64,000 nt of DNA from Hexactinellida sp. DTS-2022 (GCA_028753945.1 JAPNXP010000016.1:1178001-1242000); one strand, 5' to 3'; counted from the stretch's first letter, positions 32,985 through 45,599 are shown. Program-made: numbers and translations. Notes: a model not told the origin generated them from the letters alone.

Positions 32985-34443
32985 GTCCCAGGGGTTTATC
33001 TAGGTGCCTGGCAGGCGCATTAGGTGCCGGCCAGGCATCAGTTGAGCTGAAAAGGTGCGTGAATTGCGATTCAATTTAGGTGCCGGGTTGGCACTTAATT
33101 AGGTGCCGGGTGTATGGCCAGATTTTCTGGTCCAGAAATGCGTGGATAAACAACTGTTTGTGCACCGTAGCAATTTACCTCCTTAAAATAGGAGGTAAAT
33201 TGCCGCATCATTGAATTATACTGATTATTTATTATGGCTAATACCTTTATGGTGCCGAAAAATTTATACCTCCATAATAAAGTGCCAGCCACGAAAATCC
33301 TAGAAAAACTCCTGATCCAGACTAAACCTAAGCGACTGCAAACACCATTTTTGATGATGCTATTCAATTCGCAGCTATCTTTAACCTATATATCAGTATA
33401 GTCGTCCAGCGGCATAGCCATAAAATTTTAACAGATTGTTCATTTTTGTTGATAAAACACCAAAATTTGTACAAATGTACTTTGATGTAGTGCGAACATT
33501 TTTTGATATTGAGACAATTGAAGAGTGTCTATATCGGCCATAACAGCTCGTCAAAGTAACCACGCCCGATAGTGTTCGCCGGACTTGTCTCCACTAAAAA
33601 ATTGTTCAAATTAAGTTATTCCGTCTTTTTAGTGTGCTTCTTCTAGTAAAAAACGTTATATGTAGGGTCCTACTATAGTTATATACTATAAGTGCACACT
33701 ATTGAATTTACCTCTGTCGGACTTCCGGCCGGCCGGCCGTACGCGATGGCCTGACTAGACCATTGGTGATAGAGATTTAACATTTGGACAGTAGATATAG
33801 AATTTCCTGAAGATGATCACCTCGAAGCCCGAATTCTCAATTTCGCTTTTGTTCATCAGTTATATCGAAATTTGTATTCTGATCCAGTGACTCTTTAATA
33901 ATTCGAATTATCAATTGAAATTATAGAGGTTGTATTCTCCTAAGGATGTTCTTTCTATTTATCAATTAAAATGAATAGGTCGCTAACCAACTCTAGGTTT
34001 TATTAACGATTATTTACATAAATCAGCCATCTTCTCTATATTGTAATTACTCTCTAGTATACTGAATACTATAGAACATAGTATTACATAAGCCTACTAT
34101 CTGCTAGATAATGACTGTTATTAATTGGTTTGTGAGTGAATATGTGTTTCATACAAGTGCAATGAAAACACTAGGAAGTTGAACATTTACAAGTTGTTGA
34201 TGATGTCAAATAATGAATTCTATTATTCAAATAGTAACGTAATTACTACACGTATTCCTAATTCTATTTGTAATAATTAATCTTTAATTAATTTAAACAT
34301 TTGAAGTCTTCACAATTCAAACATTAATTAAATTATATTACACTAAAATGAAATGTAATTTGAATATTGAAATTCTAGTTAAATTAAACATTGGGGAAGT
34401 GCAATCAGAAGGAGCACACTCCCATCCCGTCTGTGAGGGTTTT
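32985..34443. other. Cadherin intron: short GC-rich repeat, then nothing recognised
   Basis: 32985-33120 holds a possible MITE beginning CAGGGGTTTATCTAGGTGCC with several TAGGTGCCGG units. A similar start is at 60738. From 33121 to 34443 there is no recognisable gene or element. A GC-rich patch with GGCCGGCCGGCC is at 33730. The ORF at 33095-33367 has no coding character. Confidence 0.35.
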
Positions 34444-34723
34444 TACTGTGCCGACTATACTATAGTATAGTGGCCCAGTATTGGAATCACTGCCTTTATT
34501 ATTATTTTTATTATTTTATTTTTACTGTGCCGACTATACTATAGTATAGTGGCCCAGTATTGGAATCACTGCCTTTATTACTGTGCCGACTATACTATAG
34601 TATAGTGGCCCAGTATTGGAATCACTGCCTTTATTTATATTATTATTATTATTATTACTGTGCCGACTATACTATAGTATAGTGGCCCAGTATTAGAATC
34701 ACTGCCTTTATTTATATTATTAT
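34444..34723. repeat. Four tandem copies of a unit with palindrome ACTATACTATAGTATAGT
   Basis: The unit runs TACTGTGCCGACTATACTAT, continues through the palindrome, then TGGCCCAGTATTGGAATCAC and TGCCTTTATT. Copies are separated by ATT runs of different length. Single copies of the palindrome with CTGTGCC/GGGCA flanks also lie at 49335-49370 and 52285-52315, each beside a member of the hairpin family. The unit therefore seems to be a terminal part of that family. Confidence 0.75.
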
Positions 34724-34727
34724 TATT

Positions 34728-37700
34728 TCTCCGTAGCAGGTGCCCTGGCCACACCTGTATACATAGAGGGCTGAAACTTGGCATGTAGATTCGGAGTCGA
34801 CGTCTAATTTGCACCTGGGGTTACGATTTTGTATTAACAAATTTTTGACACATCTTTAACACCTTTCAAAATTTGTCTGGTCCATAACTCAAAAAATGTT
34901 TTACTAAACCCCAAAATTTTATTTCACATTTGGATTCGCCATAAAATTCTGCGTCTGATGGGAGAAGAAAACTTTCAATAAAGAGTTCTATTTCTGCCAT
35001 AAATGGGGGTTGAAATTTCTTTGTTTACTCACACTTCAGTTTCAGTATAACTGTTAAATCAAATTCCATTGTTTCAACTTGTAATAATTATATTGATTTA
35101 ACTTGTTAAATCTTACTCTATTGATTCAACTTGCGATAATTAAATTGATTTAACTTATAAATTCCAGCTGGCTTCTATTTAATTTTAGTATTACTATACA
35201 ATTGATTAAATTAAATAATATAATATAAGGAATTTGTTGACTCAACTCAACCAACCATGGATAACATTGCTAAAATAAATAACTAATAATATAATTTATT
35301 ATCAATACATAATGAATGAATGGCATTAAACTAAAGATGGTTTATGATAGAACCGTTAAGATTTTACATTCCACAACAACGACAGATTAAGTGATTATAT
35401 TTATTTCGGCGAGAATATTCTTGCACAATTAATGTACTGACATATTTAATTCTAATTAATTCGCTCTGTGTTTACCGTATAGAGATGGTTCAAAATAGAT
35501 TATTGGGGTTATCGAGTGCGTGGAATTCAAATATTATAGTGAAATTCAATTTAAATTAATAATAATTGCAAATAATTGAACTTAATTTATTTTGCTGTAT
35601 ATAATAATGGTGTTAAATAATTAATAAATTAATTAAATATTTATACTAATTAGCTAAATTTCATTAATCTCAGAGATGATACAAGATAGAAACAAACTTT
35701 CAATTTATCAATTGGTCCTTATGCCAGGTACCACCTATACAAGTGGGTCTTGACACCTTGAGGTGATTATGACATCGTCAAAAAAATGTACTTTTACAAT
35801 TTTTTTAATTCGATATTTAAAATGGGTTAGTTGATGTTGGGTGATGACCCAACACACACATAAAAAATGCTGAGTCATCAGCTATTATATTCTACTCAAA
35901 CTTGAATATCTCTAAAATTATATGAACTAAATGGAAACTTCCACCACTCTAAGGGTCGATGCCTTCTGTAACACCTTTTTGAAATAATTTAACACCTTCA
36001 TAGTGATGATGACATGGCGAAAAAAAATCCAAAATTGCAGCCTGCGCCGACAGAATGTTCTTTTGGAGGCACTATAAATAAACAACCAACAAAATGTAGT
36101 GCCACCAAAGGAACATGTGTCGGCACAGGCTGCAATTTTGGATTTTTATTTTTTTTTCTCCGTAGACGGTGCCCTGGCCTGAGCTTTATAGTTGATGGGC
36201 TGAAACTTGGCATGTAGGTGCGTATGGACCGTCTAATTTGCACCTGGGGTTACGATTTTTTATTAACAAATTTTTGACACATCTTTAACACCTTTCAAAA
36301 TTTGTCTGGTCCATAACTCAAAATATGTTTTACTAAACCCGCAAATTTTATTTCACATTTGGATTCACCATAAAATTCTGCGTCTGATGGGAGAGGAATA
36401 TTTACAAAAATATGTTTAATTTCTGCCATAAATGGGGTTTGAAATTTCTTTGTTTACTCACACTTCAATTTCAGTAAAAGTGTTAAATCTAATTCTATTG
36501 TTTCAACTTGTAATAATTATATTGATTTAACTTGTTAAATCTTACTCTATTGTTTCAACTTGAGATAAATATATTGATTCAACTTATAAATTCCAGCTGG
36601 CTTCTATTTAATTTACCATACAATGGATTAAATTAAATAATATAATATAAGGAATTTGTTGACTTAATTCAACTCAACCATGGATAACAATGCTAATATA
36701 AATAACTAATAATATAATTTATTATCAATACATAATGAATGAGTGGCATTAAACTCAAGATGGTTCAAGATAGAAACAAACTTAACATTTATCTACCGTT
36801 CCTTGTGACTCTGACCAATTAACAAATGCTTCTTCACACCTTGGGCGTTGATGACTTGGCGAAAAAAAATCCAAAATTGCAGCCTGCGCCGACAGCATGT
36901 TCCTTTGGAGGCACTATCAATAAACAACCAACAAAATATAGTGCCACCAAAGGAACATGCGTCGGCACAGGGTGCAATTTTGGATTTTTTTTTATTATTA
37001 TTTTTATTTTTTCTCCGTAGACGGTGCCCCTGCCACACCTTTATACATTGAGGGCTTAAATTTGGCATGTAGATGCGGAGTGCCCTTCTAATTTGCACCT
37101 GGGGTTACGATTTTTGATTAACAAATCTTTGACACATCTTTAACACCTTTCAAAATTTGTCTGGTCCATAACACAAAATATGTTTTACTAAACCCCCAAA
37201 TTTTATTTCACATTTGGATTCACCATAAAATTCTGCGTCTGATGGGAGAAGAAAACTTTCAACAAAGAGTTTTATTTCTGCCATAAATGGGGGTTGAAAT
37301 TTCTTTGTTTACTCACACTTCAATTTCAGTAAAAGTGTTAAATCTAATTCCATTGTTTCAACTTGCGATAATTATATTGATTAAACTTGTTAAATCTTTC
37401 ACTATTGATTCAACTTGAGATAATTAAATTGATTTAACTTATAAATTGCAGCTGGCTTCTATTTAATTTACCATACAATGGATTAAATAAAATAATATAA
37501 TATAAGGAATTTGTTGACTTAATTCAACTCAACCGTGGATAACAATGCTAATATAAATAACTAATAATATAATTTATTATCAATACATAATGAATGAATG
37601 GCATTAAACTCAAGATGGTTTAAGATAGAAACAAACTTCAAATTTATCTACCGTTCCTTGTGACTCGGACCAATTAACAAATGCTTCTTCACACCTTGGG

Positions 37701-38690
37701 CGTTGATGACTTGGCGAAAAAAAATCCAAAATTGCAGCCTGTGTCGACAGCATGTTCCAATGGAGGCACTATCAATAGACCACCACCAAAATATAGTGTC
37801 ACCAAAGGAACATGCGTCGGCACAGCTGCAATTTGGGATTTTTTTTTTCTCCGTAGACGGTGCCCTGGCCAGAGCTTAATTGTTGATGGGCTGAAACTTG
37901 GCATGTAGGTGCGATGGGACCGTCTAATTTGCACCTGGGGTTACGATTTTTCGTTAACAAATTTTTGACACATCTTTGACACCTTTAAAAATTTGTCTGG
38001 TCCATAACTCAAAAAATGTTTTACTAAACCCCCAAATTTTATTTCACATTTGGATTCGCCATAAAATTCTGCGTCTGATGGGAGAAGAAATCTTTCAATA
38101 AAGGGGTCAATTTCTGCCATAAATGGGGCTTGAAATTTCTTTGTTTACTCACACTTCAATTTCAGTAAAGTGTTAAATCTAATTCTATTGTTTCAACTTG
38201 TAATAATTATATTGATTTAACTTGTTAAATCCTACTCTAGTGATTCAACTTGCGATAATTATATTGATTTAACTTATAAATTCCAGCTGGCTTCTATTTA
38301 ATTCTAGTATTACTATACAATTGATTAAATAAAATAATATAATATAAGGAATTTGTTGACTCAACTCAACCAACCATGGATAATATTGCTAAAATAAATA
38401 ACTAATAATATAACTTATTATCAATACATAATGAAAGAATGGCATTAAACTCAAGATGGTTTATGATAGAAACTAACTTTAAATTTATCTACCGTTCCTT
38501 GTGACTCCGACCAATTAACAAATGGTTCTTCACACCTTGGGCGTTGATGACTTAGCGAAAAAAATCAAAAATTGCAGCCTGCGCCGACAGCATGTTCCTT
38601 TGGAGGCACTATCAATAAACAACCAACAAAATATAGTGCCACCAAAGGAACATGCGTCGGCACAGGCTGCAATTTTTGATTTTTTTTTAT
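34728..38690. repeat. Tandem array of about 0.85-kb units, each with a long hairpin
   Basis: Units begin TCTCCGTAG at 34728, 36157, 37012 and 37848. Spacings are 1429, 855 and 836 bp, and the last unit is about 842 bp. Each unit ends in a hairpin of about 120 bp, with arms AAAATTGCAGCCTGCGCCGA... and the complement, at about 36023-36147, 36865-36990, 37721-37842 and 38561-38680. Sequence between units is highly similar. The first unit carries an extra 0.6 kb that is also present in the relatives at 43960-44340 and 47840-48200. The ORFs at 35998-38713 are readings of the hairpin. Confidence 0.85.
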
Positions 38691-38754
38691 TGTTGAATTC
38701 GGTTTCGAAGTAAAATTTCCGATAATTTGATAAAGTGGAAATAGATTTTACTAG

Positions 38755-39025
38755 CAGAGATGGAACCGGTCGGGATTTTCATGACCCGACCCGACCGGTG
38801 CAGTTGGAAATTTTACCCGACCCGACCGGCCGGTCGACCGGTCAATCATAGCTAGCAATAATTTATTAATAATAGAAAACAAACTATGATATTATGATAT
38901 CGAATAGATCATATAGAGATCTCGACCGGCCGGTCTGGGTTCGACCGGTCGGTCAAGGTTCCGACCGGTACCCGACCCGAACCGACCCGACCGGTGCCGG
39001 TCAGACCCGACTGGTTCCGTCTCTG
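38755..39025. mobile_element. MITE rich in CCGGTCGG motifs
   Basis: Ends CAGAGATGGAACCGGTCGGG and CCCGACTGGTTCCGTCTCTG. Both terminal thirds are dense in CCCGACCCGACCGG and GGCCGGTCGACCGG, and the middle is AT-rich. The flanks TTTACTAG and GATTTTAG match only partly. hAT-like by its CAG...CTG ends. Confidence 0.65.
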
Positions 39026-39262
39026 GATTTTAGACTATTCAGTTTGGTATGAACTGGCAATAAACTTTTAGTTTTGCGGCATGTACATGGCATGAACTTT
39101 TAAAGGTGTGTGGCATGAACTGTGCGTACATCATCTGGCACCACTGCTAGTAGAAACCATACAAATATAGTTGCACTTATGAACGGTATATAGCATGTTA
39201 TCTAAAATATTTACATATTAAATAATAATTAATACGTACTTGAATAAGAAAATATAATTTAC

Positions 39263-39397
39263 CTTTCGGATTAAAACAGATTGAGTAACAAGAGTTAAAG
39301 TATCTCCAGAAGATTGAAATGCGTAAATAAAAAGATCAGTCTGAAGCGGAAAAACAGTCAGTCCCACCATGCGCTCTCGAATATCAAATATATGTAT
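39263..39397 (-). CDS. Cadherin-23-like, membrane-adjacent exon
   Basis: Acceptor (atcaattttag) above 39397, donor AAG|GTAAAT below 39263. It is exactly 45 codons, phase 0 at both ends. It begins IHIFDIRERMVGLTVFPLQT, continues DLFIYAFQSSGDTLTLV..., and ends VLIRK. Alternating strands and helices with no EC signature (no LDRE, no DxNDN) agree with the membrane-adjacent domain that follows the last EC repeat in CDH23 and PCDH15. The intron on its lower side is 15.6 kb. Confidence 0.82.
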
Positions 39398-39539
39398 CTA
39401 AAATTGATAAAATGAAAGAATAGAATATGTAGTAATATCGAACAAAAATTGTTAATTTCAATCTACAAAGTAGTAATGTTGTCATAATACCAACATGCTG
39501 TATGCAAATTACCAACATATACAATCAATATATAGCTGA

Positions 39540-39980
39540 CAATCTGCAGACACTTGCAGGGGGCGCTACGGGACGCTACGGGGCGCAAGGAGGGGCGCAA
39601 GCCCCCTACAGGAACGCTCAAAAATAAGAGGTATCACGTTAAAATCGGCTGTTAGCAAGCTGGCAATTTAGTAGCAAAATATTTAAACAATAATATTCAC
39701 CGTTTTAAACTCAAAAATTATCACCTTTTCAATGATCAAAATACACATATACCAGGAATAAGAGAAAGGGGATAAATTATGCACAAAAATGATACGTACT
39801 ATCAAATTCATAAAATGTAGTTAATGTTTTCTAAATTAGATATTAAGGCAGATACTGACTTCCTTAAGACCTGAACCAATGATCCAGACACTTGACTTTG
39901 GCCGAGACATTCAAAGAAATTTCTATGTTTTATTTAATCATTTCAGATTTCATACATCATGGCAAAATTAATAATTACGA
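39540..39980. other. Cadherin intron with one GC-rich patch
   Basis: 39555-39625 holds GGGGGCGCTACGGG and related G-rich words that look like one end of a MITE of the CAGTGGCGGCGCTACGG class, but no partner end was found. The rest is AT-rich without recognisable content. Confidence 0.3.
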
Positions 39981-40432
39981 GCCCTTCGGTCTCGGTCGCT
40001 TTGCGACGGATCGGTGCTACGCACCTCAAGTTAACGGCCACTATGCGGCCTTACTCCTCACCCTTTCCACCAGGGAGGATATTATATACATCCCTTTATA
40101 CATTTTTGCATAGTTTCAATTTGTTCACCAATAATACTCGTTGAAAACAAACTTCTAGGTTGATTTTAATTTTTTCATTAATTTGTTTAACTATTTTTGT
40201 AAAGAACAACAACAACAAATATTCATATTATAAATTTATAAATGCGAAATTCGTGTTCAGCATACTTGTTTACCTATTATAACATTTGTTTACATATTAT
40301 AACATTTGGAAGTTAGTTTCTATCAAAATTATAAATGCGGTTTCTATTCCCCCATCACTTAATACAATCCGGACAAACACACACACACACACACACAAAC
40401 AAACACACAACAATCGAGATTTAATAATATAG
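39981..40432 (-). mobile_element. Helitron-like element, minus strand
   Basis: On the minus strand the 5' end is TCTATATTATTAAATCTCG, followed by a long (GT)n tract and TTTGTCCGGATTGTATTAAG. The interior shares AGTATGCTGAACACGAATT with 24478-24925. The GC-rich, hairpin-forming segment at 39981-40030 (cggtcgctttgcgacgg) would suit a Helitron 3' end, but a CTRR terminus is not clear. The interval 40433-41229 shows nothing recognisable. Confidence 0.45.
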
Positions 40433-41229
40433 ATAAGCACAAAATATCAAGTTTAACTTTTTTGTTCATAAAGTGTAAATTGCAAACACGATTGATGATC
40501 AAACATATACAAACAGAATTTCGCCACAATAAATATTAGAACGGTTTAACCTGACACTGGATACTTCTGGTGAAATAGTATTACTTAGAAGCACCATTTG
40601 AAAAGTCCATACGTAAGAAGGATTTAAACCCAAGTGATAAAATTATAGACCAAATTTTGCATGCTCGCTAAATTTATTCATATCATATCAACTTGTTTAA
40701 ACATATTGTATTTTCAATCACATTTCAGTACGGTTATTTGTTAACGTATCACATAGAGTTTTATATATGCAAAAAAAATAGTCGTGAATGAGTATTTTTT
40801 ACTAATAATAGAATAAACACTTGAAACTCAACTTTCTCCATACCTGGTCCAAAGGCCTTATAGTCTAATAGGTTATGATAATACATTAGTAAGATTGAAC
40901 TAAGTTAAATGTTTGGGTATGTATAGTATTTACTTTCAGTAAACCAAAGTAATATAAGCTATTGTATTTGTTTGGCTACTTAATAATCGAAAATTTCCAC
41001 TTAATTTGTTTCCTTTTGTGAAATATGGTAGAATCTTCTTCTTAATTCTCTTCTTGCCTACAGTGCATTTTTCAATTGTAAGTTGAAATTATCTACTAAT
41101 ATATTCTCTAACAGTCCATACCTAATGATAGAAATTTACTCGTCAAATTGTTTGATAGTGGTATTAATATTTAATAGTACATGAGCAATAGAAAAAAAGC
41201 TTGGGAATAGTACAACCTTCAGTATTTAC

Positions 41230-41509
41230 CTGAAATTCTGTAATTTCCTCTAATTTGGAAACGAGTAAGTTGGCACATAGTTGTGTCTTCTCCACACTTT
41301 GATCCAATACTATTTGAATAAGATATTGATTGTCAATAATACTAATTACAATAGTTACTGAAGAACTTCTTTTATTTGCCACTGCTTGATCTGAAGCGGT
41401 AGCACTAAAAGTAAGAATCTCACCAACTCTTCCAGAAAATATTACGTTTGTTTGTATTATGCCTGAAATCTCATTAATAATAAAGTCTGAAGTATCTGAT
41501 ATTGAATAC
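41230..41509 (-). CDS. Cadherin-23-like, last EC repeat and start of membrane-adjacent region
   Basis: Acceptor (atatcctag) above 41509, donor CAG|GTAAAT below 41230. One base completes a leucine codon from the previous exon (phase 2), followed by 93 codons. It starts YSISDTSDFIINEISGIIQT, the usual middle of an EC repeat. It continues to LTFSATASDQA and VTIVISIIDN, where the linker has lost the DxNDNxP form, as expected of the final repeat. The remaining residues (QYLIQIVLDQSVEKTQ...EITEFQ) begin the membrane-adjacent region. The donor matches the phase-0 start of the next exon. Confidence 0.87.
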
Positions 41510-41993
41510 CTAGGATATAAAAATTAATAAAACTACACTGTAAATAAAAATTTTGGGATATAAGTTGACTTCGTTTAATCAGTTCGTGTATGTTAGGGAA
41601 TGTTGATCTAATTAAGCAAGAACCAATTAACATGTGGCTCTATTAAGCGGTGTATTAAATAAACAACTCACTCTGGAGTGAATTGCCTTGTGTAAAATAA
41701 AATAAAGAATTTGAAGAAAGTGCACAAACTCGTGTGGAGAATACTGAAATAAAAAAAGCTAAAAGTTTACTTAATATGATAAATTGAGGTGCTTTATCAT
41801 CATTCAATGGTAGAATTTATTATTAAATCTGTATTTTATAGTTTTGGTAGTGAGTTTTGACGTTAGAATACGTACATGAAATAATTATTAAATTGTTTAA
41901 TAGGTAAAATTTAGTCCACATATTACGTATAATACGTATAATACGTAAATACGTAGTATTATAGTATAACTAGAAAACTAAGGTTGTCATATT

Positions 41994-42151
41994 CATAGGC
42001 GCAAACTTTTGACCTGTAGCCAAAAGTGCCAGTGGTGCACCTCCATACAAAGTACAGGTGGACCTAGCACCACCTTGCACCAACAGCACTTCTATCGCTG
42101 AGTGCCGGTGGTGCACTTGCACCACCTGCACCACCGTACTTTGCGCCTATG
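41994..42151. mobile_element. hAT-like MITE (CATAGGCGCAAA ends)
   Basis: Ends CATAGGCGCAAA / TTTGCGCCTATG, exact 8-bp duplication GTCATATT at 41986-41993 and 42152-42159. The interior is variants of GTGGTGCACC. Same terminal class as 1189-1386. Confidence 0.9.
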
Positions 42152-42599
42152 GTCATATTCTTAGATTAAATTGGATGAAGGGAATTACAATACTTTAGCA
42201 ATAAATATGTTAGCTGTCACAATATACCTATTATGTATAATAATAGCACAAATTATATATTTACACTATTTATTTCTTCAAATTCATAATACGCGTATTG
42301 AACAACTTAGAAAATAAAAGCAACAAAATATATTAGTTTTAATCATTACATGCAGAAAAGTATATGGAGCTAATTGCTCTTCACGATCTATTAAATTCGA
42401 CCTAATTTTCCTGATAATAAAGGTCAAAGTTGCCACTATTCACCCTTAACTATATAAAATCGAAAAATCATAAATATTCAAATATATGTAATCATTTCGT
42501 GTTACAATCTACCAACATGAATAATTAATTAGATTCAATGTTACTACTATTGAAATATTGCAAATCGATTCCTGATATCATAGTCACGATAAAGTATTC

Positions 42600-42870
42600 T
42601 ATTATAAATGAAAAAAACGAAAAGTGCAGCTGTACCGACAGCATGTTCCTTTGGAGCCACAATATTTTAGTGGTTGGGTATTGATAGTGCCTCCAAAGGA
42701 AAGGAAATGCTGTTGGCACAGCTTCAAATTGGGGTTTTTTGTTCTTCGTGAACGGTGGCATCAATGCCTCAAGTTGTTAACTTAAGACCCATTTATCAAG
42801 TGGTCACAAGCCACAAGGAACGATTGATAAATTGAAGTTTGTTTCAATCTTAAACCAACATTGAGATTAA
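42600..42870 (-). repeat. Hairpin-family relative
   Basis: Hairpin at about 42611-42740 (GTGCAGCTGTACCGACAGCATG ... CTGTTGGCACAGCTTC). It is followed by the family block 'caagtggtcacaagccacaaggaacgattgataaattgaagtttgtttc' in the orientation seen at 47690-48200. Truncated. Confidence 0.65.
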
Positions 42871-42921
42871 TGACATTAATTATAGTATATGTATAAATTA
42901 ACAATTATGTATATATTATTA

Positions 42922-43509
42922 CAAGGTTGAAACCGAATACTGATATATTTGGTTGAACCGAATATTATTTACCGAATAGTTGATATTTGGTTGCCAACCT
43001 GATATCAGTATTTGGTATTCGGTTGCCAACCTGATATCACTGTTCGGTATTCGGTCTCCTGACCGAATATTATCAGTGCAGTATTCGTATTCGGTTGACG
43101 TAACAGAATATTATCAGTATTTGTATTCGTTTGACGTAGTATTATCAGCGTTCGTATTCGGCAGTGTATTATACAGACATTTGTAAATACGCCTAAAGCA
43201 CAAATTAATGTTACGGTATAGGAAAAGATTCCTATTTTTCGCGCTCCTAATTAATATTTTTCATAAATCTTACTCCAAAAGGAGCGTCTCGCGCACCTGG
43301 ATAATTCCCTAGTATTCGGTTGACGTACCAAATATTATCAGTTTTTGTATTCGGTTGACGTAACCGAATATTATCAGTATTAGTATTCGGTTGACGCAAC
43401 CGAGTATGATCAGTATTCGTATTCGGTTACTCAACAAATATCAGTATTCGTATTCGGTAGGGCAACTATTCATGAATACTGATATTTGGTTCGAGCGGTT
43501 TCGACCTTG
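42922..43509. mobile_element. CAAGG-terminated element with TATTCGGTTGACG repeats
   Basis: Ends CAAGGTTGAAACCGAATAC and, inverted, GGTTTCGACCTTG, beside a short direct repeat TTATTA. Most of the 588 bp is an irregular array of about 35-bp units such as GTATTCGGTTGACGTAACCG. A GC-rich segment at about 43215-43312 (GGAGCGTCTCGCGCACC) interrupts the array and looks like a nested MITE. Confidence 0.7.
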
Positions 43510-43954
43510 TTATTATATATTAAATATCGTTGGCAATATATCCACAGTGAATTTAAAGAAGTCTAAATAAATTCCTTTATTACATTTGGTTTGCGTATAT
43601 TAAACATTTCGTATAAGTTATGGAATAATTAAATTAATACTAAAAATGCTAATATTATAAACCATGTTAGCATCATGCATATTATATTGTTATACACATG
43701 TATTTGATCATTAGATTATACAATATTATAGTGAAATTTCCTATAAAAGTAAAGACACATATTTTAAATATTTAAGGTTTTGAGCAGTTTTGTTTAATTT
43801 TTAGGCTTATGACAGGCCGGATTAAACCGGGTTTAAATCACCTAGGCAAAAACCTACCAACCCTGGCTTTAATTCATTGTATATATGTACTACAATTAAA
43901 TAGAAGCTACTTCGAATTCACAAGTTATGACAACATAGTTAGCGCAAGTGAAAA

Positions 43955-45250
43955 AATACTGTCGACACAGCAGCAATTTTAGATTTTTTTCGGAGTGTCA
44001 TTATCTCTAGAAAGGTGTTTCGGAAGCTAGCTGCCTTTGTTGGAATTCCATTTTAGCCCACTTCATTCCTGAAATATACCAGTTTCAGTAAGAATATTAT
44101 AAAGGATGAGTCAGCATTTTATGTGGATGTTAGGTGTTCGTCCAACGCCAACCAACACATTAGAAATATCGAATTCACAAAATTGTAAACACAATTTTTT
44201 GATGATGTCATCATAACCTCAAAAGTATCAAGGCCCAATTGTTGAGGAGTTGCGTGGCATAAGGATGTATTGATAAATTGTAAGTTTGTTTATATCATGA
44301 ACCATATCTGAGTTAATTCACATTAATTTAATAGGTATATATTAGAAGTACATGCATTTGTCTGAATTTTGGAGTTGGCATTTGTCAGAATTATCATGAC
44401 CTTCACTGGTCCGAATCAATATTTGTTCGACTGTCACATGTCCGAATCAATAATTAGTTAGAATATGACGCCAAAGTACATTTACCAACAACGCGGCCGA
44501 AAGCTACCATTCGAAGTCAAATTCTATTGTAAAACTTTCCACCAACAAATTTGGACGTTTATGTCGATATAAATGAGGTAACTGCAGTTACGGACAATGA
44601 TATTGGACGCTTAGCCAGGGGCGAGAAATATCCAGACCTAGAAAGAAGAAAGACCTTAAAAATGATGATTATAGGTTGGCATGCAAACAAAAACTTCAAG
44701 ATGGATTTTACAATCCGTGGCAATTTTTGAAATCAATAAGCAATTCAATCGGTAACATAGCGTATGATAACACCTCTTCAAGCGATTTCCGAAGATGAGA
44801 TTGAAGAAAATAATGCATTAGGAATCAATGTGTTGTTTGACTTAGACCCCGTACTGAGACATGGGTATTTATGTCATGTCGGCATGCAAACTGCTGCAAT
44901 ATATGTGTACAAAGAATCGATGACCTTGGGCAACCCTGTCTCATGTGCCGTTCCTTTATAGAGTCTAGATTTTAGATTTTCACAAATTAAAACAGCTGTT
45001 CCGAAAGCATGTTCCTTTAGAGGCACTAAACTTGGGCGGTTTGTGTATTGAAAGTGCCTCCAAAGAAAATGCCGTCTGCAAAGCTGTAATTTATTTTTTG
45101 CCATGTCATCATTACTAAAAGGTCTTGAACCATTTCAGAAAGGTGTTTCGGAAGGTAACGACCCTTATTGTGTAGGAAGTTTCCTTTTAGCTTACTTCAT
45201 TTCAGAGATTAACAAAGTTTTAGTAGAATATAATAGGTAATGATTCAGCA
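43955..45250. repeat. Two broken hairpin-family copies with unassigned sequence between
   Basis: 43955-44340 holds a half hairpin and the family block (ggtgtttcggaag ... caacgccaaccaacac ... gatgatgtcatcat). 44985-45250 holds a full hairpin (AGCATGTTCCTTTAGAGGCAC) and the start of the same block. Between them, 44340-44985 shows repeated AATTCGGACAAATG-like words and an open frame at 44764-44961 with no recognised domain. Confidence 0.5.
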
Positions 45251-45279
45251 TTTTTTTCTGTGCATGTTGGGTGTTCACT

Positions 45280-45590
45280 CTCCCGCATCAGCCCCGCATC
45301 TATTGGCGATTAACCCACCCACCCACCCGCAAGACAGTGCTATAACCTATGAAGCGCACGAACTAACAATAACCCGATCCCAACCCGAACTAACCCGCAC
45401 CAACCCGAAATGACCAGGATTCTCGTCAGGGTTATATAGTACTATAAAATAGTAGGGGGTACACACTCGGCGCACAGTGCGGGCACAATTTTTTTCACAT
45501 CACAACCTTAAGGAAAAATGAAGACGGTAGTGCGTTTTTGGGCGGAAATTTGAACAGCGAATTCCGAGTTTATTATACGGGATGGGGACC
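45280..45590. repeat. AACCCGC-rich segment
   Basis: 45280-45420 and 46265-46440 both consist of short words AACCCGCA, ACCCGAAC, CCCGC. They flank the element 45600-46145 and probably belong to one older GC-rich repeat interrupted by later insertions. Borders not resolved. Confidence 0.35.
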
Positions 45591-45599
45591 AGTGTTGTA

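Noticed and set aside
34444-34723. Regular direct repeats as a CRISPR-like array
   Set aside because: Spacers are only ATT runs of variable length, there are no cas genes, and the context is an animal genome.
35998-38713. Repeated small ORFs sharing LQPAPTACSFGGTINKQPT-like peptide
   Set aside because: They are readings of the hairpin arms of the tandem repeat, present on both strands because the arms are complementary; they are broken in most units.
44764-44961. 65-residue ORF with an acidic start as a possible gene
   Set aside because: No splice context, no recognised domain, and it overlaps hairpin-family sequence at its end; too little support.
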